Assembly (NCBI GenBank): GCA_036278875.1
Contig: DASUKF010000034.1
Location: 1 to 37,347, forward strand
Direction: 5' to 3'
Length of the DNA stretch: 37,347 nt
DNA from: JANWLD01 sp036278875
GTDB taxonomy: Bacteria > Patescibacteriota > Saccharimonadia > Saccharimonadales > 2-12-FULL-41-12
Shown: positions 10,212 to 18,606 of the stretch, piece by piece
Layout of the letters: each line of letters starts with the position of its first letter
Numbering within the stretch: position 1 is the first letter of the stretch
Made by a program: the position numbers and the translations under genes
The notes under the pieces: generated by a model
What the model was told of the DNA's origin: nothing
Databases searched by the model: none
Seen by the model: the letters and a program-made list of their open reading frames with translations, nothing else

Positions 10212-11810
10212 ATGATAAACAGATTAATATCAAGCCTGTCTTTCAACCCCAGTCTGGTTGAGGAGCTATCCCTGTATGGCAAGAAGCTTCGAAGGGAGCA
10301 GCCGATAAGACTGATAGGGTTCGTAATAATAATCTTAAGTCTTCTTTTGCAGCTTATAGCTGCAAACATGTCTTCCGAGAAGTCATTAAATGCCTCAGAT
10401 AACGACATCATAAGCGGCGGTATCACTACAAAGAGTGAAATCCTGAGCGCCTGGGATAATCCCGGTACACAGGCAGCCGAAATTTATGGCAAATTCGGTG
10501 TTACCAGGAAAGACATAGCAGACATACCAGGCAACCGACCCAATGCCCGGATAAAATCCGAGGCATCGAACTTCTGGATTGCGGGCAGAAGTTCGCTTAC
10601 CGGATATTCGAACTCAGAACAACAAGAAATAGCGATAAGCACGGCAGGTCCGACCATATTCTTAAGGCCTCTTAGAGCCTGGGACACAGACGGAAGAACA
10701 TCGGTATATGAAGCCTTCATGGGCCATAACAGCACTACCGGAGAAGCATTCTGGATATCAGCAAGCGGCGGCAATTATATACAGAACGGGCCGGGCAGGC
10801 TGCCCCCACCCAAGCTGCAGGTCAGCAATACGATAGTTGGCAACACCGGCATCGTAAAACCGGGTGGCTTGATAAATTTCAGTGTAGAATACCGCAACCG
10901 CCAGCAGAATTCATTGGCAGAAGACGTAAAGATTATAGATAATTTGCCGCTGGAAAAAATCGATATAATCAGCCCCGGCAACTTATCCGTTGGGACCAAT
11001 AACAATATGGTTAAAAGCTTGGGCGGCTTACGATATACGGATTACGGTCACATCTTTAATATAACCGTAAGAGCCAAGGACAACCTAAGGGATGGTACCC
11101 GTATATGCGATACGGTCCGGCTCACCTCGTCTAATGCAGGCGGTGTAAGTTCCGGCCCTGCCTGCATAGAAATCTCCCGCACCATCAAGGCCTCCCTCAT
11201 GACATCTGCGCCCCGAGACATTATGCCGCCAGGACTCAGAGAACAGGTTAGCAATATCACACAAGGTTTAAGCGGACAAGAAACACTGCAATCAGAGGTT
11301 CATGCAGGCGATATACTTGAATATACGCTGGCTACATATAACTACAGCAATAGGTCCATAACAAGCTATAACGTAAAGGATTTTATCGGTGATGTAACAG
11401 ATTATGCCAATCTAGATACTTCTTTCCTTGCCACTCAAGGCGGCACATATGACAAGCAGTCTAAAGAAGTGGTCTGGCCAAACCGGCAAATTAAGCCGGG
11501 GCAAAGCCTCACCAACAGATTCAGAGTAATAGTGAAAAATCCTTTGCCTTCTACAAACAAACCTTCGACAGCCTCGACTAATTTTGACTGTAAGATAAGC
11601 AATGAATACGGCAACGAATTAACCATGAGTGTAAGATGTCCTGCAGCCAAATCGCTAGAAACGTTTCCCAATACAACTTCCGGTTCGGCTATCCTTATAA
11701 CCTCTGCTATAGCGATTTTCAGCGGTTACTTTCTTGTTCGTAATAGTCTTTTGAGCAAAGAGCTTTCTATACTGCGCAAAAATTATGCCTCAGCGGGAGG
11801 AGATAAATAA
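10212..11810 (+). CDS. Membrane-anchored surface protein with DUF11-like domains
   Basis: The 532-residue protein has a basic cytoplasmic start, a membrane segment at about 32-51 and a long extracytoplasmic region. A second membrane segment lies near 490-509, followed by a basic tail. The middle contains two DUF11-like beta-sandwich units. The first is around 200-330 (VKPGGLINFSVEYRN, IIDNLPLEKI, TVRLTSSNAGG); the second is around 370-470 (VHAGDILEYTLATYN, RQIKPGQSLTNRFRVIV). Such repeats occur in cell-wall and surface proteins. Function is unknown; a structural role in the cell envelope is inferred. The start is supported by GAGGAAATAGG just upstream. It overlaps the next gene by one base (TAATG). 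Confidence 0.7.
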   Translation: MINRLISSLSFNPSLVEELSLYGKKLRREQPIRLIGFVIIILSLLLQLIAANMSSEKSLNASDNDIISGGITTKSEILSAWDNPGTQAAEIYGKFGVTRKDIADIPGNRPNARIKSEASNFWIAGRSSLTGYSNSEQQEIAISTAGPTIFLRPLRAWDTDGRTSVYEAFMGHNSTTGEAFWISASGGNYIQNGPGRLPPPKLQVSNTIVGNTGIVKPGGLINFSVEYRNRQQNSLAEDVKIIDNLPLEKIDIISPGNLSVGTNNNMVKSLGGLRYTDYGHIFNITVRAKDNLRDGTRICDTVRLTSSNAGGVSSGPACIEISRTIKASLMTSAPRDIMPPGLREQVSNITQGLSGQETLQSEVHAGDILEYTLATYNYSNRSITSYNVKDFIGDVTDYANLDTSFLATQGGTYDKQSKEVVWPNRQIKPGQSLTNRFRVIVKNPLPSTNKPSTASTNFDCKISNEYGNELTMSVRCPAAKSLETFPNTTSGSAILITSAIAIFSGYFLVRNSLLSKELSILRKNYASAGGDK

Positions 11811-12124
11811 TGGTAAAGAATAGAGGTACGCTGCAAAGCGTACAGAAAGAACTTAAACCTTATGAACTGCTTTTCAGTAAACTCATACACAGTGCGGGGA
11901 TCGAATATTTAAGCGATACAGCCTCAAAGACCTTGGCCAGGCCATCCGGATTCTTGTGCGGCGCACTCGTCTTATTCGTTACAAGTCTAGGTGTGCTGCT
12001 TGTCTGCCGCTACCTTGGCTATGACTACAATTATCTGATAGGTCTCTTGGGCTTCCCTGTCGGTTTTGTTATCGGTATAGCCGGGGAATTTATCCAAAGC
12101 CGTTTAAGAAAACGCCCTAAGTAG
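11810..12124 (+). CDS. Small two-TM membrane protein, unknown
   Basis: The 104-residue protein has a soluble N-terminal half and two closely spaced hydrophobic segments (about 48-66 and 72-92), then a basic tail. The ATG overlaps the stop of the upstream surface protein (TAATG) and is preceded by GGAGGAG at good spacing, so translation is probably coupled. I do not recognise the family. Its fixed position behind the DUF11-like protein suggests a partner role in the membrane. Its 3' end overlaps the convergent ATPase gene by 8 bases. Confidence 0.6.
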   Translation: MVKNRGTLQSVQKELKPYELLFSKLIHSAGIEYLSDTASKTLARPSGFLCGALVLFVTSLGVLLVCRYLGYDYNYLIGLLGFPVGFVIGIAGEFIQSRLRKRPK

Positions 12125-14996
12125 AGGTGCGCCTAAGATTACCATTCCTGTCGATATAGATAGTATCTCCGAGAGTACTTCTCTTTTTGTTCTTACTGTT
12201 TAAGTGGACGTTTACCTCGCCGGCGGCTTTATCATTTATCTTGGCGGAAGCGTTAGCGGATACGGCTGCAGATTGCGCACGAAAAGCCGGCTTCTTGGGT
12301 GGCGACGTCTGGACAGGATTAACTCTGTTAGCGGGGCGAGGTGCTGCAGTATTAGCATTCACGGGCGCGGCCGGAACTCTTTGCGTAGCAGATGCCGGAG
12401 ACTGTTGTCTCCTGGATTTCCACTGGTCCAGGAATGAACCCGATGCACTTGGCGGTGCTGCGGCCGGCCTGGCCTGGCCTGATGGTGCCGGATAAGCACC
12501 GCCTGCAAGGGGCTGACGGGGGGCAGTAGGTAGAGCGGACGGTTCATCTGTTTTCAATCTCCCGAATATTTCCTTCTCTACTACTTCCCTGGGTCTTCCG
12601 TATTTGGCGGCAGACAACTGTTTAAGCGCCTGTCCCAGTTCCAGATTCGGGTTGCCTAAGGGAGGTATGGTAGCCATACTGAAAGGCTGGGTAGGCACGC
12701 CTCCCACAAGTGTTCTGACTATGGTGTTATAGTTAGGTACCCTCAATAAATCGTCCCCGTCGAATAAAGGCTGGAAGTAACGGCTTAAAGATTCGACGTC
12801 ATTTTGCCCCACCCTGAAGGAAACTATGGTGCCCATATTGCCGAAAACGGCGTCTCTGATTTCCTCTGTCAGCTGGGTAGTGAACTGGTTGGCCACTATA
12901 AGGTTAAGGTGGTATTTCCTGGCTTCGGACATTATCGTCGCGAACGAATCCGTAGAGAAGTTCTGGAACTCGTCAACATAGAGAGCGAAATCTACACGGT
13001 CATCTTCCGGAATATTAGCCCGGGACATGGCCGCAGCCTGGAATTTCATAACGAACATCATGCCCAGCAATCTGGAGTTCAGTTCCCCTGTCCGGCCTTT
13101 GCTGAGATTCACTAGAAGTATCTTCTTGTTATCCATGATATCCCTGAGGTCGAATGAGCTATCTATCTGGCCGATTATATTGCGCATCATGGCGTTTGAA
13201 AGGAAGGCGCCGAATTTACTGACAAACCAGCTGACGACTTCGCCGAACTCGTTTGACCTCTGTGATTGCGGCATTTCTTTTTGCCAGAATTCTAGGACAT
13301 TCTGATCGGTAACATATTTCAGTTTCTGATTGACATAATCTTTATCACGGAAAAGTTTAGGTATATCAATAAAGCTTCCTCCGTCCGGTCCGGCCATAAC
13401 CGTCAGCGCAGCATTGCGGAACAGGTGCTCGTACCTGGGACCGATAATGCCTTGCCTTTGCGGGTCATAAAGCTTGTAGAGTACGTTAATTACCTCTTGG
13501 ATGACGAAGTCTTTTTGATCATCCGTTTCAGCTTCGAAGATGTTCAGACCCAAGGGGTAATCCGAATCTGCCGGGCAGAAATATATGACGTCTTCGGCAC
13601 GTTCCTTCGGCACCATAGAGAGCAATTTTTCCGCGGTGTCACCGTGCGGATCGATGAACGCAAAGCCGTCACCGTTTATCATGTCCTGCAGAGCCAGGTT
13701 TTCCAAAAAGACTGATTTACCCGTACCGGTCTGTCCCACTACATACATATGCCTCTGTCTATCGGAGTCACTCAGCCTTATAGGCTTCTTAGTACCGCGG
13801 AATACGTTATAGCCGAGCAACAGACCCGTTTCAGGTATATTCCTGGGGCCGTCAACCTGCTTGGACCCCTGTCTGGTAACCTGCGAGGTAGGAATATCCG
13901 TCTGCTGGGGGAAATGGAACAGCGTGGCCAACTCAACGGTGTTAAGGATATTACTGTTCTTAGTCGGAGGGAAGAATCTCATTATGTAAGACGTTACGAA
14001 CTCTTCAATATCTTGAGCCGGCGTATATTTGAAGCCGTTCTTGCCCGGTGCATCGTATAGGGAGAAGCTTGCTACGACGTTTCTAAGCAGGTTCTGGGAC
14101 CTCTGGGTTATATTCGAAGAAGTTATTATCCTTATATTGGTTTCAAATCCCGGTTTCCTGGTCTTTTCATCTATCGAAGCCACCAGACTTTCTTCGTGGC
14201 TGGATAATGGTTCATCCGTACCCTTTGAACCTGAACCGTGTTCCGGCGGTTTCCATAAAGCTTCAATACTCCTGCCCAGCCAGCCAAGCGTTTCCAGCTC
14301 AGCCAGAAAGCCGGAGTGGCTTTTGCCTTTGCGTTTCTTTTTAGCGACCTCGCCGGCTTTTTTGCGCCAGCCGTCATCCGCCGGACGGACCAATATCTGG
14401 ACCCCTACGCCATCTTCCTTATCCAAAGTAGCCAGGGCATTCAGAAGCGAGTTTATTGGGTCACGCTTTATATCCTGATAGGTAGCGATTGGATAAGCGT
14501 AATTTTCCTTAAGCGTCAGTTCCCCGCCCAAAGTGCTGGTAATCTTTCCTACCGAGGAGAATATATTGTGCTCTGATACCTCTTCCAGAATAGCCGTAGG
14601 ATAGGCGCTCACAACAGCCTGTTCAACCACATCCAGCAGACTTATCGGAATGACCACATAAAACTCAATTATCCCTTTGGTGCCTATTATCTCAAATGAT
14701 ACATGCCTCTGGCCGTAAAATTTACTCTTATAGCCCTTTTTAAGCGTACTGGATATTATGCCGTAGAGAATCTCAGCTTTGGATATGTTCTCATCGGTGA
14801 CATCTCTGATGTCCCTTTGGCCTATCTCCGTATCGTCGCTAGGCGGCGGTAAGTGTATATACAGCGTGACCATCTTAAGCCCGCGCTCATAGTTTTTCTG
14901 CTCGGTAAGCACGCTGCGGTACTGAAAATATATGATAGGGCCGGCTATAAGACCGATTATGAGTAAGCTCGCTATGAATATTATTAAAAACGTCAT
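12117..14996 (-). CDS. TraG/VirD4-like (HerA/FtsK-type) membrane-anchored ATPase
   Basis: The 959-residue protein has an N-terminal membrane segment (about residues 2-25), an alpha/beta region, and an ATPase domain with Walker A GQTGTGKS near 421-428. FIDPHGD follows, then Walker B LYVDEFQNF and EARKYHLNLIVANQ. This is the layout of type IV secretion coupling and conjugation ATPases, which pump DNA or protein through a membrane channel. The last 170 residues are rich in Pro, Ala and Ser and probably disordered. An upstream in-frame TTG at 15005 is possible, but AAGAG sits nine bases before the ATG at 14996. It is the last gene of a three-gene minus-strand cluster. The substrate is unknown; no relaxase is seen nearby. 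Confidence 0.8.
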   Translation of the reverse strand: MTFLIIFIASLLIIGLIAGPIIYFQYRSVLTEQKNYERGLKMVTLYIHLPPPSDDTEIGQRDIRDVTDENISKAEILYGIISSTLKKGYKSKFYGQRHVSFEIIGTKGIIEFYVVIPISLLDVVEQAVVSAYPTAILEEVSEHNIFSSVGKITSTLGGELTLKENYAYPIATYQDIKRDPINSLLNALATLDKEDGVGVQILVRPADDGWRKKAGEVAKKKRKGKSHSGFLAELETLGWLGRSIEALWKPPEHGSGSKGTDEPLSSHEESLVASIDEKTRKPGFETNIRIITSSNITQRSQNLLRNVVASFSLYDAPGKNGFKYTPAQDIEEFVTSYIMRFFPPTKNSNILNTVELATLFHFPQQTDIPTSQVTRQGSKQVDGPRNIPETGLLLGYNVFRGTKKPIRLSDSDRQRHMYVVGQTGTGKSVFLENLALQDMINGDGFAFIDPHGDTAEKLLSMVPKERAEDVIYFCPADSDYPLGLNIFEAETDDQKDFVIQEVINVLYKLYDPQRQGIIGPRYEHLFRNAALTVMAGPDGGSFIDIPKLFRDKDYVNQKLKYVTDQNVLEFWQKEMPQSQRSNEFGEVVSWFVSKFGAFLSNAMMRNIIGQIDSSFDLRDIMDNKKILLVNLSKGRTGELNSRLLGMMFVMKFQAAAMSRANIPEDDRVDFALYVDEFQNFSTDSFATIMSEARKYHLNLIVANQFTTQLTEEIRDAVFGNMGTIVSFRVGQNDVESLSRYFQPLFDGDDLLRVPNYNTIVRTLVGGVPTQPFSMATIPPLGNPNLELGQALKQLSAAKYGRPREVVEKEIFGRLKTDEPSALPTAPRQPLAGGAYPAPSGQARPAAAPPSASGSFLDQWKSRRQQSPASATQRVPAAPVNANTAAPRPANRVNPVQTSPPKKPAFRAQSAAVSANASAKINDKAAGEVNVHLNSKNKKRSTLGDTIYIDRNGNLRRTST

Positions 14997-15018
14997 ATGA
15001 ATCAACTCTTGATACTAG

Positions 15019-15357
15019 CTACTCTTCAAGCTTTATATCTTTGTTATATCTCTTCTTCATGTAATCAGCTTTCATCTGGCTTAAAGCTCTCTGCTGTTCA
15101 TGAGGATCCTCTCTGGTATGTTCCACTATCTGCTTTGCTCTAAGCACCCACTCTTTTTCGATAAGGTCAGTATCTTCAGCTTCTTGCGGCAAAGGGATTT
15201 CCTTATACGTCATGCCTCCGGAGCTGTTCGTCGTTGGAGGCGTCATGCCGGAATCTTCGGCAACGTCAGTATCATCTCCGACAGATTGCCGGCCTTTCAC
15301 CGTATCATCCTGATTTCCACCCTGAGACAGGCCAACTGACTGATTATTAGGATCCAT
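15019..15357 (-). CDS. Small acidic protein next to the secretion ATPase, unknown
   Basis: The 112-residue protein has a disordered, Gly/Asp/Ser/Thr-rich first half and a charged helical second half (IEKEWVLRAKQIVEHT...KKRYNKDIKLEE). It has no membrane segment. The ATG is preceded by AAGGAAGGAG at suitable distance. It lies 22 bases before the ATPase gene and 62 bases after the membrane-protein gene, so the three are probably cotranscribed. The family is not recognised. It could be an adaptor of the ATPase, which is inference from position only. Confidence 0.6.
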   Translation of the reverse strand: MDPNNQSVGLSQGGNQDDTVKGRQSVGDDTDVAEDSGMTPPTTNSSGGMTYKEIPLPQEAEDTDLIEKEWVLRAKQIVEHTREDPHEQQRALSQMKADYMKKRYNKDIKLEE

Positions 15358-15419
15358 TCAGCTCCTTCCTTAATAGATTATAACAGAGAAGACAATATGC
15401 TCTTACAGGCTGCCTGTTT

Positions 15420-15764
15420 TTAATCCGCAAGAGAGAATCTGCTTATATATATTACGGATACAATCATTATCGCCAAGGATATAACCCCGTCCTGAAAAGT
15501 AAGCTGCCCTATGGATTTTATAAGGGCAAAATTAATGGACAGCACAGTAATTATAAGGGCGTACAGTCTAACCTTGGAAAACTCTATCAATCCGTTCAGT
15601 AGAGCCTGGAGCACCAGGGATAAAACCAAATACATTATTACACCCGCCAGTACATACGGCACCAATACGAAAAGGAGTGATATCTTATTGGGGTCGGTTA
15701 AAAGCAGGAATGCTACCAGGGCTGAAGTCAGTAGTAATATCTTTATAATTTTTCTAATCATCAT
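15420..15764 (-). CDS. Four-TM membrane protein, unknown
   Basis: The 114-residue protein consists mainly of hydrophobic helices: about 7-24, 30-55, 65-83 and 90-108. A longer reading frame opening at 15812 begins inside a terminator hairpin, so it is not the real start. The tandem ATG ATG at 15764/15761, with AAGGAG 12 bases before, is preferred. It heads the cluster with the small acidic protein and the secretion ATPase and may form part of the same membrane complex. That role is inferred only from gene order. Confidence 0.6.
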   Translation of the reverse strand: MMIRKIIKILLLTSALVAFLLLTDPNKISLLFVLVPYVLAGVIMYLVLSLVLQALLNGLIEFSKVRLYALIITVLSINFALIKSIGQLTFQDGVISLAIMIVSVIYISRFSLAD

Positions 15765-15799
15765 GAATATTATAGTCTCCTTCGGTTGAATAAGCATTA

Positions 15800-15826
15800 A
15801 AAAACCTCGCATAAAGCGAGGTTTTT
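15800..15826. terminator. Bidirectional intrinsic terminator
   Basis: AAAAACCTCGC and GCGAGGTTTTT form a perfect 11-pair hairpin with a five-base loop. It has T tracts on both strands. It lies upstream of the four-TM gene and would stop transcripts leaving the gene-free locus to the right. Confidence 0.8.
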
Positions 15827-16520
15827 ATTACCGTGGATGATAAAACCGCTCAATTAAAATTACTTATTAGCGCTTATCGTGTCCTCGGTTTGACTGACCG
15901 CTCATATTTGCTTACTCGCAAATTTTGAGCGACATTTTTGTTTTTGTCTGTAATATTTGTTTAAAATTATTACAACTACCAGAGTACTATATATTTTGTA
16001 TTATGTCAATATATTATAAATGTATTAAAAACAACATAACACTTACAAAATATATATTTATGCAATTGTATATAATACATCATTATCTTTATCAATACAT
16101 GTATTCAGTGCTTAAAGAGAGCTTGCAGCCTGAACAATTAAGTTTTGGTCCTTTATAGACCCAGCGCCTGCAAACATTTCATTAATAAGACGCCACGTTA
16201 TTTATGTACATCGCGGATTGTCGGGTCCGGTCACGTTAATTTATTTTTCGGGCAGCGGGTAAAATTTTGTAATGATTAGGCTTTATAAAAATTAGCAGCA
16301 AAAGATTTTATTGTGCAACCGCGCACGTACATATTTCAAAATAATTATAAGTTGCGCTTCGCGGAATGAATCTAAGCTAAAGACCCTATGCCTCCGCAAG
16401 TTCAGCAAGATCACATATGCATCCACACGTTTGTCGCGGATAATGCATGCACAAGCCTGCAAAATTTTAAGTTCTTATAGAAAGTTTAAAATTCTAAATT
16501 GCACGAACGAATCAAGGTAA
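15827..16520. other. Gene-free AT-rich stretch with scattered hairpins
   Basis: I see no credible gene here. The short frames present have no start signals and low-complexity translations. A hairpin at 15899-15931 (CGCTCA/TGAGCG outer, ATTTGC/GCAAAT inner) is followed by a T-rich run and could terminate a plus-strand transcript. 15940-16120 is very AT-rich. 16315-16470 has several small palindromes, such as TGCATGCA and GTGC/GCAC. No tmRNA, SRP RNA or 6S signature was recognised. Confidence 0.5.
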
Positions 16521-16675
16521 TTTTTTAGCCGGCTGTTTTTCCAGGCTTAAGAAAATTCCGGTCCGGGAGCCTTCAAATGACCATAGCTTGTCTGCCGTGT
16601 TTTTTAAGCTTTCCCGGCCAGACCGGACTGACATTATCTGTCATACATGGCTTGTACAGCCGGCCGGCTAAAAAA
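16521..16675. ncRNA. Candidate structured RNA element, strand undetermined
   Basis: The ends TTTTTTAGCCGG (16521-16532) and CCGGCTAAAAAA (16664-16675) pair perfectly over 12 bases, and CTGT/ACAG pairs inside them. TCCGGTC (16557-16563) pairs with GACCGGA (16621-16627), and CGGGA (16564-16568) with TCCCG (16612-16616) across a GCCA bulge. TGACA/TGTCA (16629-16643) forms a side hairpin. The outcome is a multi-branched fold of about 155 nt. I do not recognise a known RNA family and see no promoter certain to belong to it. Confidence 0.4.
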
Positions 16676-16761
16676 TGAATTTTGGACGTCGCTTAGCGGC
16701 ATTTCCGGTCATCGACATAAGAAATGCCAAAAGTTTTTACACAATTTTAAGCAAAAACGTA

Positions 16762-16790
16762 TTGACAGGGTAAAAATGAGCGTATAGGAT
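16762..16790 (+). promoter_or_regulatory. Promoter of the small RNA candidate
   Basis: TTGACA (16762-16767), a 17-base spacer and TAGGAT (16785-16790) form a strong sigma70-type promoter. The predicted start near 16797 coincides with the first base of the first hairpin of the RNA. Confidence 0.65.
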
Positions 16791-16796
16791 ATTCAT

Positions 16797-16961
16797 AGCA
16801 CTTGAATAAAAAAAGTGCTCAAAAACAAAAACGTCCCTGTTAACAACGGCTTCTCGCAAGCCGTTGTTCCATAAAAACCAAACCAAAAGACTAAAACTAA
16901 AATACCAATCCCAAACACAAAAAAATAACCCTCGTCCGCCAAATGCGAGGGTTATTTTTTT
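16797..16961 (+). ncRNA. Small RNA candidate with three hairpins and its own terminator
   Basis: The transcript starts with AGCACTT/AAGTGCT, then has the perfect 11-pair hairpin AACAACGGCTT/AAGCCGTTGTT (16842-16868, loop CTCGC). A nearly G-free linker of about 40 bases follows, then a terminator hairpin ending in seven T. A promoter is correctly placed and no credible frame is present. It lies just upstream of comM. I do not recognise the family; a regulatory RNA is the simplest reading. Confidence 0.6.
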
Positions 16962-16970
16962 GTGTTTGGG
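16910..16970. terminator. Perfect 25-pair inverted repeat acting as terminator
   Basis: Positions 16910-16934 and 16946-16970 are perfect reverse complements with an 11-base loop. The inner part AATAACCCTCG/CGAGGGTTATT followed by T7 is a classic terminator. The outer part extends the stem with CCCAAACAC/GTGTTTGGG. It can act on both strands. Confidence 0.75.
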
Positions 16971-17000
16971 CGACATTTATTTATATACTTTAGCTTAAGC

Positions 17001-18524
17001 ATGAATAGTCCGGTAAAAACAATCCTGGGCACCGGTGACACGGCCCGCGGGGTGGTAGTGGATGTCGAATGCCACTTTGCCAATTCCCTGCCCAATATAG
17101 TAATCGTCGGTTTTGCCAGCAAGTCCGTGGATGAAGCAAAAGAAAGAATACGCGGAGCATTAGCATCTAGCAATATAAGGCTACCGAAAAAACGTATAAC
17201 TATAAACCTTGCTCCGGCCGATGTGCCGAAGCAAGGCTCAAGTTTTGACCTTGCTATCGCGGCGGCTATACTATGCAGCGCAAAGCTGGTTCCCGGACAT
17301 ACCAAAGACGCCATAATTATCGGGGAGCTGGGGCTTGAGGGTTCTGTAAGAGCCGTAAGAGGAGTAATCGGAAAGATATTATCCGCAAAGAAACTCGGAT
17401 ATGACAAATTCATCATACCCGATGACAATATGTCCCAGGCACGCCTGATACCGGATATAAATTTACGGTCCGTAAAAAGCCTGGAGGAGATGTTTTCTAT
17501 CCTGCAGGAACCGGACATAAACTTCTCACTTACGGATGGCCGGTATAGCGCATCGAAGTTCCCCCGTGACAAAATTTCCGAAGATAATATTCTATTCGAA
17601 GACGTCAGCGGCCAGGAGAGAGCAAAAAGAGCCTTGCTAATAGCCGCTGCCGGGCATCACAATCTAATGCTCAACGGGCCGCCGGGTACGGGCAAAAGCA
17701 TGCTGGCCAAAGCGCTGAAAAGCATACTGCCGCCCCTGACAAAGAACGAGATGTTGGAAATTACCCACTTGCACAGTCTGGCAAATCAGAATTTCGAACA
17801 GATAATTACTGAAAGACCTGTCAGAGCACCACACCACACATCAAGTCCGGTGTCTATAATAGGCGGCGGTCCGTCACCGAAACCGGGAGAGGTAAGCCTG
17901 AGCCATAACGGTGTGTTGTTTCTGGATGAGTTTCCGGAATTTTCCCGGGCAGTCGTTGAATCCCTTCGCCAGCCGCTGGAAGATAAACAGATAAGTGTAG
18001 CCAGAGCAAAGGACAAGATTGACTTCCCTGCTGATTTCATATTGGTAGCTACCTCGAACCCCTGTCCATGCGGTAATTACGGTACGAACCTTGAATGTAC
18101 ATGCCCACCGAGTCAGATATCACGCTATCAGAAACGCATATCCGGACCGGTCATAGACAGAATTGACCTTTACATAGATGTGGACGAAGTGAACCATAGT
18201 CAGCTCCTGCAGGACAAAACCAGGAAACCTCTCAGCGGCGATATCAGGAAGAGAGTTAAGGCCGTCCGTGATTTGCAGTATGCCAGAAACGGCAAGCTTA
18301 ACAGCCATCTAAGCAGCAGAGAGCTTAAGGCACATAACAGGCTCACTAAAGAGGCTGAACAGCTTCTTAACCAGGCTGCGCGCCAGATGCGTTTGTCAGC
18401 CCGCGGTTATATGAGAACCGTCCGTGTTGCCAGTACGATAGCAGATCTTGACGGAAAAGACCCGGTAGTCCCTGAATATGTAAGCGAAGCCTTGCAATAT
18501 AGAAAAAAGGCCGTAGAATTTTGA
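17001..18524 (+). CDS. comM: YifB/ComM-family Mg-chelatase-like AAA+ ATPase
   Basis: The 507-residue protein has the ComM layout. An N-terminal ChlI-like domain carries GTGDTARGVVVDVE and NLAPADVPKQGSSFDLAIA. The AAA+ core has Walker A GPPGTGKS near residue 226 and Walker B VLFLDEFPEF. PCPCGNYG and a C-terminal Mg-chelatase domain follow. ComM is a branch-migration helicase used when transformed DNA recombines. A GTG at 16962 would start inside the upstream terminator, so the ATG at 17001 is chosen. A TATACT box ends 11 bases before it, implying a leader of only a few bases and no Shine-Dalgarno sequence. The pilin-like genes elsewhere in the window fit a DNA-uptake role. Confidence 0.92.
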   Translation: MNSPVKTILGTGDTARGVVVDVECHFANSLPNIVIVGFASKSVDEAKERIRGALASSNIRLPKKRITINLAPADVPKQGSSFDLAIAAAILCSAKLVPGHTKDAIIIGELGLEGSVRAVRGVIGKILSAKKLGYDKFIIPDDNMSQARLIPDINLRSVKSLEEMFSILQEPDINFSLTDGRYSASKFPRDKISEDNILFEDVSGQERAKRALLIAAAGHHNLMLNGPPGTGKSMLAKALKSILPPLTKNEMLEITHLHSLANQNFEQIITERPVRAPHHTSSPVSIIGGGPSPKPGEVSLSHNGVLFLDEFPEFSRAVVESLRQPLEDKQISVARAKDKIDFPADFILVATSNPCPCGNYGTNLECTCPPSQISRYQKRISGPVIDRIDLYIDVDEVNHSQLLQDKTRKPLSGDIRKRVKAVRDLQYARNGKLNSHLSSRELKAHNRLTKEAEQLLNQAARQMRLSARGYMRTVRVASTIADLDGKDPVVPEYVSEALQYRKKAVEF

Positions 18525-18542
18525 GACAGCGGCTATAAACTG

Positions 18543-18571
18543 TTGACCCCTGTTCAGTTATTTGATAGGAT
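18543..18571 (+). promoter_or_regulatory. Promoter of infC-rpmI-rplT
   Basis: TTGACC (18543-18548), a 17-base spacer and TAGGAT (18566-18571) form the promoter 18 bases after the comM stop. The leader would be about 30 bases, too short for a ribosomal-protein control structure of the usual kind. Confidence 0.6.
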
Positions 18572-18606
18572 ATTCGCTAATAGTCTTTGTATTAGGAGAT
18601 TCCGAA

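Noticed and set aside
15420..15812. Longer N-terminus of the four-TM protein from 15812
   Set aside because: The extra start lies within the terminator hairpin at 15800-15826; ATG 15764 is better placed.
15827..16760. tmRNA, SRP RNA, 6S RNA or group II intron
   Set aside because: No tRNA-like CCA end, no GGAAGCAGC tetraloop motif, no 6S bubble and no domain V were seen.
16737..16976. 79-codon minus-strand frame in the small-RNA locus
   Set aside because: It starts inside the terminator stem, has an improbable translation and opposes a well-formed promoter and RNA.
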